This document shows positions 1-6,662 of a stretch of DNA of 19,691 nt, in pieces. The notes under the pieces are model-generated. The model saw nothing but the letters and a program-made list of their open reading frames with translations, made no database searches and was not told the origin of the DNA. Origin of the DNA: an uncultured Bacteroidota bacterium (GTDB lineage: Bacteria > Bacteroidota > Bacteroidia > UKL13-3); contig CAISTO010000038.1 of NCBI GenBank assembly GCA_903888395.1, positions 1 to 19,691 on the forward strand, read 5' to 3'. Positions within the stretch are counted from its first letter, which is position 1. Each line of letters starts with the position of its first letter. Made by a program: the position numbers and the translations under genes.

Positions 1-1
1 A

Positions 2-637
2 AGGTTCAATCCAACTATTTCAATTCCAGCCGAGGTATCTGCAATTCATGGAATTTTTGATGAAGATGTTAAAAACATGCCAACCTTTGCAGAAAATGCA
101 AAAGAATATGCCGAATATTTTAAAGGCTGTGATTTTGGTGGGTTTAATTCAAACAAATTTGACTTTCCAATGTTGGTGGAAGAAATGCTGCGTGCAGAAG
201 TTGATTTTGAAACAGAAGGTAGAAAATTTGTAGATGTTCAACGTATTTTTCATCAAATGGAACAAAGAACTTTAAGCGCTGCTTTTAAGTTTTACTGCGA
301 TAAAAATTTAGAAAATGCACATAGTGCGGAAGCTGATACCATTGCAACTTTAGAAGTTTTAAAAGCCCAAATTGTTAAATACGAAGGTCTTGGAAACGAT
401 ATGGAGTCATTGCATAAAGCAAGCGGACAAGCTAATTTAGTTGATTTGGCTGGTCGAATGATTTATGATGATAACGGAAATGAAGTTTTTAATTTCGGAA
501 AACATAAAGGCAAAATGGTCAGTTTTGTATTTAAAAATGAGCCAGGTTATTATCAATGGATGATGAATAACGATTTTTCGCTAGACACCAAACGAAAATT
601 AACTAAGATAAAAATGCAAGGATTTGGAAGCAAATAA
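2..637 (+). CDS. DEDDh-family 3'-5' exonuclease with ExoX-like C-terminal domain (5' partial)
   Basis: The reading frame is already open at base 2 (RFNPTISIPAEVSAIHGI), so the start codon and the first exonuclease motif (DxE) lie upstream of the window. What remains matches DnaQ/epsilon-type exonucleases, which remove nucleotides from DNA 3' ends using two metal ions. The IPAEVSAIHGI segment and the GFNSNKFDFPML segment (ExoII region, supplying an Asp) are typical. The ExoIII motif HSAEAD fits HxAxxD, with His and Asp at about fragment residues 107 and 112. After the nuclease fold comes FGKHKGK (about 165-171) followed by PGYYQWM, the hallmark of the small C-terminal domain of exodeoxyribonuclease X-like proteins. 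It is therefore a stand-alone repair or proofreading-type nuclease and not a polymerase III alpha fusion. The DNA substrate cannot be told from sequence. The following gene begins 72 bases downstream on the same strand. Confidence 0.88.
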   Translation, partial: RFNPTISIPAEVSAIHGIFDEDVKNMPTFAENAKEYAEYFKGCDFGGFNSNKFDFPMLVEEMLRAEVDFETEGRKFVDVQRIFHQMEQRTLSAAFKFYCDKNLENAHSAEADTIATLEVLKAQIVKYEGLGNDMESLHKASGQANLVDLAGRMIYDDNGNEVFNFGKHKGKMVSFVFKNEPGYYQWMMNNDFSLDTKRKLTKIKMQGFGSK

Positions 638-680
638 AACTTGTTATTTTAGTCCTTTATAAATAAATTAATTAGATGCT

Positions 681-698
681 TGCGGCAAGAAGCCTGCA
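681..698 (+). other. Small GC-rich stem-loop in the leader of the MFS gene
   Basis: TGCGGC (681-686) can pair with GCCTGCA (692-698) if one T is bulged, around an AAGAA loop. It is a GC-rich island in an otherwise AT-rich 72-base gap and ends 11 bases before the ATG at 710. It could be a fragment of a dispersed repeat or a weak leader structure. No function is shown. Confidence 0.25.
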
Positions 699-709
699 GC
701 AAAAATAAA

Positions 710-1924
710 ATGAATAAAACAGAAAGAATAATGTTATACACTTTGGGTGCTATCCAATTTGTAAATATCATGGATTTTATGATTATGATGCCACTAGGTC
801 CAAGTTTAATTTCACGATTTGGCATTGAACCTTCCGATTTTGGATTATTAGTTTCTTCCTATTCTATAAGTGCTTTTATCTCCGGAATTATTACTACTTT
901 TATTATCAATAAATTTGAACGCAAAAATTATTTGATGCGTATTTTTATTGGTTTTTTAATTGGAACTTTTGCCTGCGGATTAGCTCCAACTTATGCTACT
1001 TTATTAATTGCGCGTTTTGTAACTGGATTATTTGGTGGGGTGCTAGGCGCAATCATTTTAGCCATTGTTAGTGATGCCGTTCCATTCGAACGCAGAGGAA
1101 GGGCCATGGGAATCATTATGGCGGCATTTAGCATTGCTTCTGTCATTGGAGTTCCGTTTGGAATTTTTATTGCAACACAAACAAAACAAATTAGTTATTT
1201 AGGTTGGCATGCTCCTTTTTTGTTTCTAGCAATTTTGGGTATTCCTGTTTATTTTTTAGTAAGAAAATATGTTCCTCACCAATCAAAAGCTACTCAATTA
1301 GCAGCTTTTGAAATGAATGTAATGCAGAATATAAAAGGTATTTTTAATAACAGAAATAATTTATTGGCTTTGTTATTTGGTGTGGTAATGATGATGGGTC
1401 ATTTTGCTATTATTCCATTTCTTAGTCCGTATATGGTGAGTAATGTTGGTTTACGTGAAGAAGATTTACCTTTAATATATTTAGTTGGTGGTGGATTAAC
1501 ATTATTTACTTCGCCACTTATTGGCAAATTATCCGATAAATATGGTAAGCTAAAAATGTTTACAATTTTAGCCGTGTTATATGTAATTCCTGTATATTTA
1601 ATTACCAATATGGAGCCTATGGCAATTTATATGGTGCTAACTGTTTCGGCTATTTTCTTTGTATTTTCAGGACGATTTATTCCCATGCAAGCCATGGTTA
1701 CAGGCGCTGTTGAACCCAGAATTAGAGCAAGCTTCATGAGTTTTAATAGTTCAATTCAGCAATTAGCAAATGGTGTTGCAGCTTTTTTAGCTGGCTTTGT
1801 AGTAACTAACATAAACGGTAAATTAGTTCATTATGATATTTTAGGTTATTTCAGCATTGGAATGGCCTTGTTAAGTATATTTATTGCTTCAAAATTACGT
1901 TCAGCAGATGGAAAAACATTTTAA
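710..1924 (+). CDS. Major facilitator superfamily (MFS) transporter, DHA1/AraJ-like
   Basis: A 404-residue, highly hydrophobic protein of the usual 12-helix MFS size, expected in the inner membrane. It starts MNKTERIMLYTLGAIQF and then has IMDFMIMMPLGP, a helix-1 pattern of AraJ/Cmx-type drug/H+ antiporter-1 relatives. IGVPFGI in the middle of the first half resembles motif C of antiporters (GxxxGPxxG). LIGKLSDKYGK in the second half is a good loop motif A (GxxxDrxGrr), whereas the first-half equivalent (INKFERKN) is degenerate. I chose the ATG at 710. The frame stays open to an upstream TTG at 680, but that would add ten polar residues encoded by a GC-rich stem-loop, and the 710 ATG has an A-rich leader (AAAAATAAA) typical of Bacteroidota. 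The end overlaps the next gene, lhgO, by 17 bases, so the two are probably co-transcribed. The substrate is unknown; the pairing would allow an organic acid, but drug efflux is equally possible. Confidence 0.85.
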   Translation: MNKTERIMLYTLGAIQFVNIMDFMIMMPLGPSLISRFGIEPSDFGLLVSSYSISAFISGIITTFIINKFERKNYLMRIFIGFLIGTFACGLAPTYATLLIARFVTGLFGGVLGAIILAIVSDAVPFERRGRAMGIIMAAFSIASVIGVPFGIFIATQTKQISYLGWHAPFLFLAILGIPVYFLVRKYVPHQSKATQLAAFEMNVMQNIKGIFNNRNNLLALLFGVVMMMGHFAIIPFLSPYMVSNVGLREEDLPLIYLVGGGLTLFTSPLIGKLSDKYGKLKMFTILAVLYVIPVYLITNMEPMAIYMVLTVSAIFFVFSGRFIPMQAMVTGAVEPRIRASFMSFNSSIQQLANGVAAFLAGFVVTNINGKLVHYDILGYFSIGMALLSIFIASKLRSADGKTF

Positions 1925-3116
1925 ATATGATTTCATAATCATAGGCGGAGGAATAGTTGGATTAGCTACAGCCTATCAATTATTATTAAAAAAAGGCAGT
2001 TTAAAAATTGCAATCATTGAAAAAGAAAATGAAGTAGCAGCCCATCAAACAGGGCATAATAGTGGCGTAATACATTCAGGTTTATATTATAAACCGGGAA
2101 GTTTAAAAGCACAAAATTGCTTGCAAGGTTATCAAATGCTCATAGATTTTTGTACAGAACACGAAATTCCATTTGATTTATGCGGTAAGTTGGTAGTAGC
2201 ATCTGATGAAAGTGAAATTGGTGAATTAGATAAATTGTACAACCGTGGTTTGGAAAATGGTTTGACTAAAAACACCATCATTGATAAAGATAGCATAAAG
2301 GATTTTGAACCAAATTTACGTGGTGTAAAAGCCATACATGTGCCATATACTGGCATTATTGATTACAGTGTAGTTTGTAATAAATTAGCTGATTTAATTA
2401 AACAAAAAGGCACTGAAATTTTTTTAAATCATAAAGTTGAAAAGATAGAAAACCATAACGGGTTTGCTAATATTATTACCAGTCAGCAAGAATTTGAAGC
2501 CAAACAATACATCAATTGTGCAGGTTTGTACAGCGATAAAATTGCTGCTTTAAGCAATAAAAATATTGATACCAGAATTATTCCTTTTAGGGGTGAATAT
2601 TTTATGCTAAAACCTGAAAAAAGGCACTTAATAAAAAACTTAATTTATCCTGTTCCAGATCCTAATTTTCCTTTTTTGGGTGTGCATTTTACCCGTATGA
2701 TTGATGGTGGAGTAGAAGCAGGTCCAAATGCGGTGTTTGCTTTTAAACGCGAAGGTTATGAAAAAAGTGATTTTGATTTTACTGAAACCATGGAAAGTCT
2801 TGCTTGGCCTGGATTTAGAAAAGTAGCTGTTAAATATTGGAAAACGGGAATGGGTGAATTTTACAGGTCGTTTAGTAAAACTGCATTTACCAAAGCTTTG
2901 CAAAAATTAGTTCCTATTATTCAAGAAGATGATTTGATTCCGGCAGAAGCGGGAGTGAGGGCCCAAGCTTGTGATAGATGGGGCGGCTTAATTGATGATT
3001 TCAAAATTATAGAAGAACCAAATGCCATTCATATTTTAAATGCACCAAGTCCTGCAGCCACTAGTAGTTTAAGTATTGGTAACACCATTGCCGATATGGC
3101 CATTGCGAGAAGCTAA
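1908..3116 (+). CDS. lhgO: L-2-hydroxyglutarate oxidase/dehydrogenase (FAD-dependent)
   Basis: A 402-residue flavoprotein, the usual length for LhgO. It oxidises L-2-hydroxyglutarate to 2-oxoglutarate and passes electrons to an acceptor, usually the membrane quinone pool. In bacteria it repairs a toxic by-product or follows glutarate hydroxylation in lysine breakdown. The N-terminus has the FAD dinucleotide fold YDFIIIGGGIVGLATAYQL (GxGxxG at 13-18) and an acidic strand end (E38). The family signature HQTGHNSGVIHSG lies at 46-58 and continues into LYYKPGSLKA. Near the C-terminus, NAPSPAATSSLSIG followed by IAD is also characteristic. The ATG at 1908 was preferred over an in-frame TTG at 1884 because it puts the Rossmann strand close to the N-terminus, as in homologues. 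It overlaps the MFS gene, so translation is likely coupled. No glutarate hydroxylase (csiD/glaH) gene is in the window, which favours metabolite repair or an elsewhere-encoded pathway. Confidence 0.9.
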   Translation: MEKHFKYDFIIIGGGIVGLATAYQLLLKKGSLKIAIIEKENEVAAHQTGHNSGVIHSGLYYKPGSLKAQNCLQGYQMLIDFCTEHEIPFDLCGKLVVASDESEIGELDKLYNRGLENGLTKNTIIDKDSIKDFEPNLRGVKAIHVPYTGIIDYSVVCNKLADLIKQKGTEIFLNHKVEKIENHNGFANIITSQQEFEAKQYINCAGLYSDKIAALSNKNIDTRIIPFRGEYFMLKPEKRHLIKNLIYPVPDPNFPFLGVHFTRMIDGGVEAGPNAVFAFKREGYEKSDFDFTETMESLAWPGFRKVAVKYWKTGMGEFYRSFSKTAFTKALQKLVPIIQEDDLIPAEAGVRAQACDRWGGLIDDFKIIEEPNAIHILNAPSPAATSSLSIGNTIADMAIARS

Positions 3117-3130
3117 AAGATGTTGCCCCA

Positions 3131-3166
3131 CGTTCGATAGCTATCGGACTAAGCTCAGGGTGTCAG
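3131..3166 (-). repeat. Copy of the dispersed GCTCAGGGTG/TTCGACT repeat with a palindromic insert
   Basis: Just after the lhgO stop, TTCGA and CTAAGCTCAGGGTGTCA flank an 11-base insert. Read on the opposite strand, the outer parts match the repeat at 18379-18404 (CACCCTGAGC, two variable bases, AGTC, GA). The insert creates the perfect 12-base palindrome CGATAGCTATCG at 3135-3146. It lies between convergent genes and could act as a weak bidirectional hairpin, but there is no adjoining U-run. Confidence 0.65.
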
Positions 3167-3230
3167 TTAATTTTAAATGAATTATAACCATTTAAAAATT
3201 GAAAGTTTAAGTTATTAAAAAATAATTTGT

Positions 3231-3263
3231 GCTATCTGTGTAATCTGTGTAATCTTTGGCAAA
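3231..3263 (+). repeat. ATCTGTGTAATCTGTG-type dispersed repeat
   Basis: Two adjacent units, ATCTGTGTA and ATCTGTGTA, are followed by ATCTTTGGCAAA. The same wording in the same orientation occurs at 16639-16662 (ATCTGTGAAATCTGTGGC then AAA). In reverse orientation it starts each tandem unit at 16279-16541. It belongs to one repeat family scattered in this genome and lies in the convergent lhgO/ABC gap. Confidence 0.7.
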
Positions 3264-3296
3264 CATTCAACATTCAACATCCAACATTCAACATTT
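3262..3296 (-). repeat. Five tandem 7-base units overlapping the end of the ABC ATPase gene
   Basis: On the plus strand the units read AACATTC, AACATTC, AACATCC, AACATTC, AACATTT. On the minus strand they are GAATGTT-type units. The last two codons and the TGA stop of the ATPase gene (3288-3296 on the minus strand) are written by this repeat. Any change in unit number upstream of the stop on the coding strand would change the protein tail. Confidence 0.85.
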
Positions 3297-3968
3297 AATA
3301 ATCCTTCCATCATCCATTTCTATAATTCTGTCGGTACTTTTGGCAAATTCATTATCGTGGGTTACAATTAATAAAGTTTGTTTGAATTCATGTGCTAATT
3401 CTTGGAATATATTGAACACTATTTCGCCATTTTTTTTATCTAAATTTCCTGTTGGTTCATCACCCATTATTATCAATGGATCATTGATTAATGCACGTGC
3501 AATGGCAACGCGTTGTTTCTGTCCGCCCGAAAGCTGGTTGGCCATTTTCAACGCTTCATTTTCAATGCCTAAAATCTTCAATTTTTCCATGGCTCTGTGC
3601 TCCACTTCTTGTTCTGAATAAGTGCCTAATTTTAAACCTGGAAGCATCACATTGCGGAGCACACTGAACTCATTTAGTAAATAATGAAACTGAAATACAA
3701 AACCAATTTTAGCATTGCGAACTAACGCCAATTGAACTTCTTTTTTCTGCTTCATGCTTTCGCCATCTATGTACAAATTTCCTTCGTAATCAGTATCCAT
3801 AGTGGAAAGTATATAAAGTAAAGTAGACTTGCCACAGCCAGATTTTCCTATTACCGACACAAATTCACCTTTATTTATTGAAAAATTTATATCCTTTAAA
3901 ACAGGAATGGTTATGGGGTCGTGAAAACTTTTGTTAATGCCCTCGGCTTGTAATACAATTTGGCTCAT
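3288..3968 (-). CDS. ABC transporter ATP-binding protein, LolD/MacB-type
   Basis: A 226-residue ATPase that would power the permease encoded just upstream in the operon. All nucleotide-binding elements are intact: Walker A GKSGCGKST (41-49), Q-loop Gln93, signature LSGGQ (146-150), Walker B IIMGDE (166-171), D-loop GNLD and the switch His204 in IVTHD. FQFHYLLNEFSVLRNV (92-107) closely resembles the FQFHHLLPEFTALENV stretch of lipoprotein-releasing LolD ATPases, and the length is also typical. ATPases of this branch drive mechanotransmission exporters (LolCDE, MacAB) and not substrate importers. The gene is third in the operon; a single base separates the permease stop from its ATG. The terminal Lys-Cys-stop comes from a 7-base repeat, so the extreme C-terminus may be recently altered. 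The function in export is confident; the substrate is unknown. Confidence 0.92.
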   Translation of the reverse strand: MSQIVLQAEGINKSFHDPITIPVLKDINFSINKGEFVSVIGKSGCGKSTLLYILSTMDTDYEGNLYIDGESMKQKKEVQLALVRNAKIGFVFQFHYLLNEFSVLRNVMLPGLKLGTYSEQEVEHRAMEKLKILGIENEALKMANQLSGGQKQRVAIARALINDPLIIMGDEPTGNLDKKNGEIVFNIFQELAHEFKQTLLIVTHDNEFAKSTDRIIEMDDGRIIKC

Positions 3969-3969
3969 A

Positions 3970-5229
3970 TTATTTTCCTCTTATAATTACTACAGGATCA
4001 ATTTTACTTGCTTTTCGAGCAGGAAACATGCCTGCAAAATAAGTAGTAACTAATGAAAAAATTGTTCCAATTAGGTAGAATTTTGGATTGTAATTAATGG
4101 GGTAAGTTTTTATTGTTGGCAATGATGCTGTATTGAATGGAATTTGATCAATAACGGATGACAATCCAAAGCCAAAAAGCAAGCCAACCAAACCACCAAA
4201 GAAACCGATGCTTAACGCAATGATGATAAAGATAGTATTAACGTCTTTTCCTGAAAAACCCGTTGCTTTTAATATGGCTATGGAGTCCATTTTTTCATAA
4301 ATCATCATGTTTAAAATATTGTAAATGCCAAATCCTGCCACTATTAATAAGGTAATGCCAACTGCATATGAAATTAAAGTTCTAATGGAACTTCCTGTTT
4401 CAAATTGTGAGTTTGCAGTTTGAATATCTTCAGCATCCGTACCAAAAATTTTAGCATATTCTTTGCCTATTTTTGGTGCTTGCGTGATATCAAATAATTT
4501 AATTTGAATATCGGTTATATAATTATTGGGTTTGCCTAATAATTTTTGGGTAGTGGCTAACGAAGCATAACTTTGAACCTTATCTAATTCTAGTAATCCC
4601 GATTGGAAATAACCAACCACTTTCAGTTGAATTCTATCGCCTTTTGGAGTGGTAATTTGTATTACATCGCCTATGTTTGCTAGCATTTTAGTGGCAGCTC
4701 CTTTTCCTAAAATAATACTATTTGGCACATTTAATAAGTCAATATAATTACCCGTTGTAACATAATCTTTAAAGAAAAACAACCTATTTTCTGCTTCTAC
4801 ATCTATTCCATTAATTACTCCAGTTATATTTATTGTGCCAACATTATAAAACACTTGAGCAGTAATTTTAGGTGCTATTCCCATAACTCGAGTATCCGCT
4901 TTTAACGCTTTTAAAATAGCTCCATTATTATAAATTTCTTGTCGGGCGCCATTTGGTTTTATGGATTGTATAAAGTTATATTTTTCTTTGAATTTTTCTG
5001 ATAAATTAATGGGTTGTTTTGGGTTTGCTTTTATCTCATTAAATATTTTTATATGAGCAGTTCTATTCAAAATTAAACCATCCAGTAAATCGTTTAAACC
5101 GCTCATAAAACTAAGCAAAGTTATAAACATAGTAATACTAAAAGTTACGCCTACAGCCGCTACTAGCGTTTGTTTCCAACGTGCAAGCAACAACGATTTG
5201 GCAATGCTAATGATTAGTTTAATATTCAT
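3970..5229 (-). CDS. ABC transporter permease, FtsX/LolC-MacB type
   Basis: A 419-residue inner-membrane permease with the four-helix layout of the MacB/LolCE/FtsX superfamily. There is one helix near the N-terminus (about 19-42), a large extracytoplasmic domain (about 43-280), and three helices at about 286-310, 332-357 and 386-403. YEKMDSIAILKATGFSGKDV (from about 311) is the coupling-helix region that contacts the ATPase, and ARKASKIDPVVIIRGK at the end is a classic tail of this superfamily (compare RKASxIDPVEALR). MSGLNDLLDG followed by LNRTAHIKI near helix 1 recalls LolC/LolE. Its start codon shares one base with the stop of the adaptor gene (TAATG), indicating translational coupling. 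Together with the adaptor and ATPase it forms a MacAB- or Lol-like export pump. Whether it moves lipoproteins, peptides or small molecules is not visible. Confidence 0.88.
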   Translation of the reverse strand: MNIKLIISIAKSLLLARWKQTLVAAVGVTFSITMFITLLSFMSGLNDLLDGLILNRTAHIKIFNEIKANPKQPINLSEKFKEKYNFIQSIKPNGARQEIYNNGAILKALKADTRVMGIAPKITAQVFYNVGTINITGVINGIDVEAENRLFFFKDYVTTGNYIDLLNVPNSIILGKGAATKMLANIGDVIQITTPKGDRIQLKVVGYFQSGLLELDKVQSYASLATTQKLLGKPNNYITDIQIKLFDITQAPKIGKEYAKIFGTDAEDIQTANSQFETGSSIRTLISYAVGITLLIVAGFGIYNILNMMIYEKMDSIAILKATGFSGKDVNTIFIIIALSIGFFGGLVGLLFGFGLSSVIDQIPFNTASLPTIKTYPINYNPKFYLIGTIFSLVTTYFAGMFPARKASKIDPVVIIRGK

Positions 5230-6311
5230 TATTTTATTGGAACAATTAGTTCGTCATTGGCAGAAATGCCACTAATTATTTCTATTTTATTGTAATCTTT
5301 TAGGCCAGTTTTTACTGCTACTTTTTCGCCATTTTCTTTTGTTACAAAACCATCCTCACTTACTACATTTCTAGGTAATGTTAGTGCGTTTTTTTTAGTA
5401 GTTATTACAATGTTTGCTTCTACTGTTAAGTTTGGAAAAAGTGTAGTGGGTTGTTTGGTGAATAATGCTTCTACCATAAATGTTTTAGTGCGTTCGTTCA
5501 TAATAGGGTTTATTTTTTCAACCACTGCTTCATAGGCTTCACCTTTGTAACTATCGAGCGAAACTAAAATCAATTGACCTTTTTTAATTTTTACGATATC
5601 AAACTCATCTATTTCAAGTTCTAATTTAAATTGATTGGCCGAACCCACTATTGCCAAAGGAGTTTGAACGTTTACCATTTCTCCTTTTTCTTTTAAACGG
5701 CTATAAACTTTACCTTCTATTTCACTCTTTATCACAAAATCGCCCAATTGTTTTTCAGCAATCATTAAATTTTTTTTCGATTGTTGCGAAGCAAAATTCA
5801 ATTGTCTTTTTAAATCAGAATATCGAATTAAAGTAGCTTGTAAATTTGATTTTGAGCTTTGGAAATTCAATTGTTTTAACTCTAAATCTACTTGCGAACC
5901 TACTTGTTGTTTCCATAAATTTTGTTGACGAACATATAAAGAAGAGTCGGTTAAAAATTTGTTTTTAGCAAAATCAATACTCGTTTTTAATTCATTTAAT
6001 TTGCTTTGATTGGCATCAAAATCGTTATAGTTGGCCGCTAATTTTGCATTATCGGAATTTAACTTAGATGTTTCGTTTTGTATAGCAATTATTGGTGTCC
6101 CTACTTTTATCATATCGCCTTCTGTTACCAAATATTGTTGAATAATACCATTCACATTTGAGAATACTTGATATTGGTTTTCTGCCTTTATAATTCCCGA
6201 AGCGTAAACCGATTCAGTAATGTCCTGATGCATCGCTTTTACTTTTTCTACCTTGCTTTTACAAGCAATAAAAAAAGAAGAAAAAATTAGAAAAAAGTAT
6301 ATTTTATTCAT
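5229..6311 (-). CDS. HlyD/MacA-family periplasmic adaptor lipoprotein
   Basis: A 360-residue membrane fusion protein and first gene of the exporter operon. MNKIYFFLIFSSFFIAC is a lipoprotein signal peptide whose lipobox ends at Cys17, so the protein is probably lipid-anchored in the inner membrane. The barrel-sandwich (lipoyl-like) halves are at about 47-79 (NVNGIIQQYLVTEGDMIKVG) and 191-225 (IKSEIEGKVYSRLKEKGEMV). A polar Gln/Lys/Leu-rich alpha-hairpin lies between them (about 80-190). A beta-barrel (about 226-300) and a membrane-proximal domain follow (NALTLPRNVV, GLKDYNKIEIISG). Such adaptors link an inner-membrane pump to an outer-membrane channel. No TolC-like gene is present here, so the channel must be encoded elsewhere or be shared. 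The adaptor-permease-ATPase order resembles devBCA and macAB loci. The start ATG lies four bases behind a TACATTTG promoter-like element. Confidence 0.88.
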   Translation of the reverse strand: MNKIYFFLIFSSFFIACKSKVEKVKAMHQDITESVYASGIIKAENQYQVFSNVNGIIQQYLVTEGDMIKVGTPIIAIQNETSKLNSDNAKLAANYNDFDANQSKLNELKTSIDFAKNKFLTDSSLYVRQQNLWKQQVGSQVDLELKQLNFQSSKSNLQATLIRYSDLKRQLNFASQQSKKNLMIAEKQLGDFVIKSEIEGKVYSRLKEKGEMVNVQTPLAIVGSANQFKLELEIDEFDIVKIKKGQLILVSLDSYKGEAYEAVVEKINPIMNERTKTFMVEALFTKQPTTLFPNLTVEANIVITTKKNALTLPRNVVSEDGFVTKENGEKVAVKTGLKDYNKIEIISGISANDELIVPIK

Positions 6312-6315
6312 ACAT

Positions 6316-6323
6316 CAAATGTA
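6316..6323 (-). promoter_or_regulatory. Candidate -7 element (TACATTTG) of the exporter operon
   Basis: On the minus strand TACATTTG is an exact match to the Bacteroidota -7 consensus TAnnTTTG. It lies only four bases before the adaptor ATG at 6311, so transcription would begin at or next to the start codon, giving a leaderless or near-leaderless mRNA. No clear TTG -33 element is seen at the expected spacing, which lowers confidence. Confidence 0.3.
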
Positions 6324-6378
6324 TTGTTTTGAAAAGTAAATATGTATGATGTGCGTCAGTTAATTTATAAATTTTAAA

Positions 6379-6414
6379 ATTACAAGATTAGAAAAATTGG
6401 AAGATTACAAGATT
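6379..6414 (+). repeat. Direct repeat ATTACAAGATT, two copies
   Basis: ATTACAAGATT occurs at 6379-6389 and again at 6404-6414, with start positions 25 bases apart. It may be a pair of protein-binding sites or a piece of another dispersed short repeat. Confidence 0.6.
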
Positions 6415-6477
6415 GTATTTTAATCGTAGTGGAAGACCTATGTATGTGCCTTAAGTAATCATAACTATAAGCCTGCC

Positions 6478-6506
6478 TTGAACGATCTGACTTGTAAATA
6501 CTTTAG
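6478..6506 (+). promoter_or_regulatory. Possible promoter of the giant phosphatase gene
   Basis: TTG at 6478-6480 and TACTTTAG at 6499-6506 (one mismatch to TAnnTTTG) are separated by 18 bases, close to the spacing of Bacteroidota sigma-ABfr promoters. It would leave a leader of about 150 bases. The AT-rich context makes chance matches likely. Confidence 0.2.
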
Positions 6507-6569
6507 ATTGATGTTTTATAAACTTTATTCTATTGTTAAATAATTGTTTCCATTTTTAGGGATATAACA

Positions 6570-6601
6570 GTTATAAAATCATATGATAATATATTTATAA
6601 C
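6570..6601. promoter_or_regulatory. Dyad-symmetric element upstream of the giant gene (possible operator)
   Basis: GTTATAAA (6570-6577) is mirrored exactly by TTTATAAC (6594-6601), and the interior contains the perfect 10-base palindrome ATCATATGAT (6578-6587). The two symmetries are not concentric. It lies about 60 bases before the ATG, where a regulator could act, but AT-rich sequence gives such dyads by chance. Confidence 0.3.
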
Positions 6602-6662
6602 AAACCAATAACAATTCGTTTTTTTTAAAGCAAGTAATTTGAAAATATTTTAAAAATCAAAT

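Larger units (their letters stand above)
6312..6662. other. Divergent intergenic region between the exporter operon and the giant gene
   Basis: This is 351 bases of very AT-rich DNA with no credible gene. It holds the exporter promoter candidate at its left end and a 12-base match (6355-6366, GTCAGTTAATTT) to 3162-3173 beside the lhgO repeat. It also holds an 11-base direct repeat, a possible promoter for the giant gene and a dyad at 6570-6601. No Pho-box-like TGTCAT repeats and no riboswitch-like structure were recognised. Confidence 0.6.

Noticed and set aside
77..637. ATG at 77 as the true start of the exonuclease
   Set aside because: The frame is open upstream to the window edge and the upstream residues (IPAEVSAIHGI) are conserved family sequence, so the gene is 5' truncated by the window.
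680..709. TTG start giving a longer MFS protein
   Set aside because: It adds a polar segment encoded by a GC-rich stem-loop before a good ATG at 710 with an A-rich leader.
1884..1907. TTG start giving a longer L-2-hydroxyglutarate oxidase
   Set aside because: It would deepen the overlap with the MFS gene and add residues before the FAD fold that the family lacks; the ATG at 1908 fits.
3256..3621. Plus-strand ORF beginning MANIQHSTSNIQH
   Set aside because: Its start is translated 7-base repeat and the rest is antisense to the intact ABC ATPase gene, so it is a shadow.
6312..6662. PhoB-type box controlling the phosphatase
   Set aside because: No tandem TGTCAT-like repeats were found on either strand.
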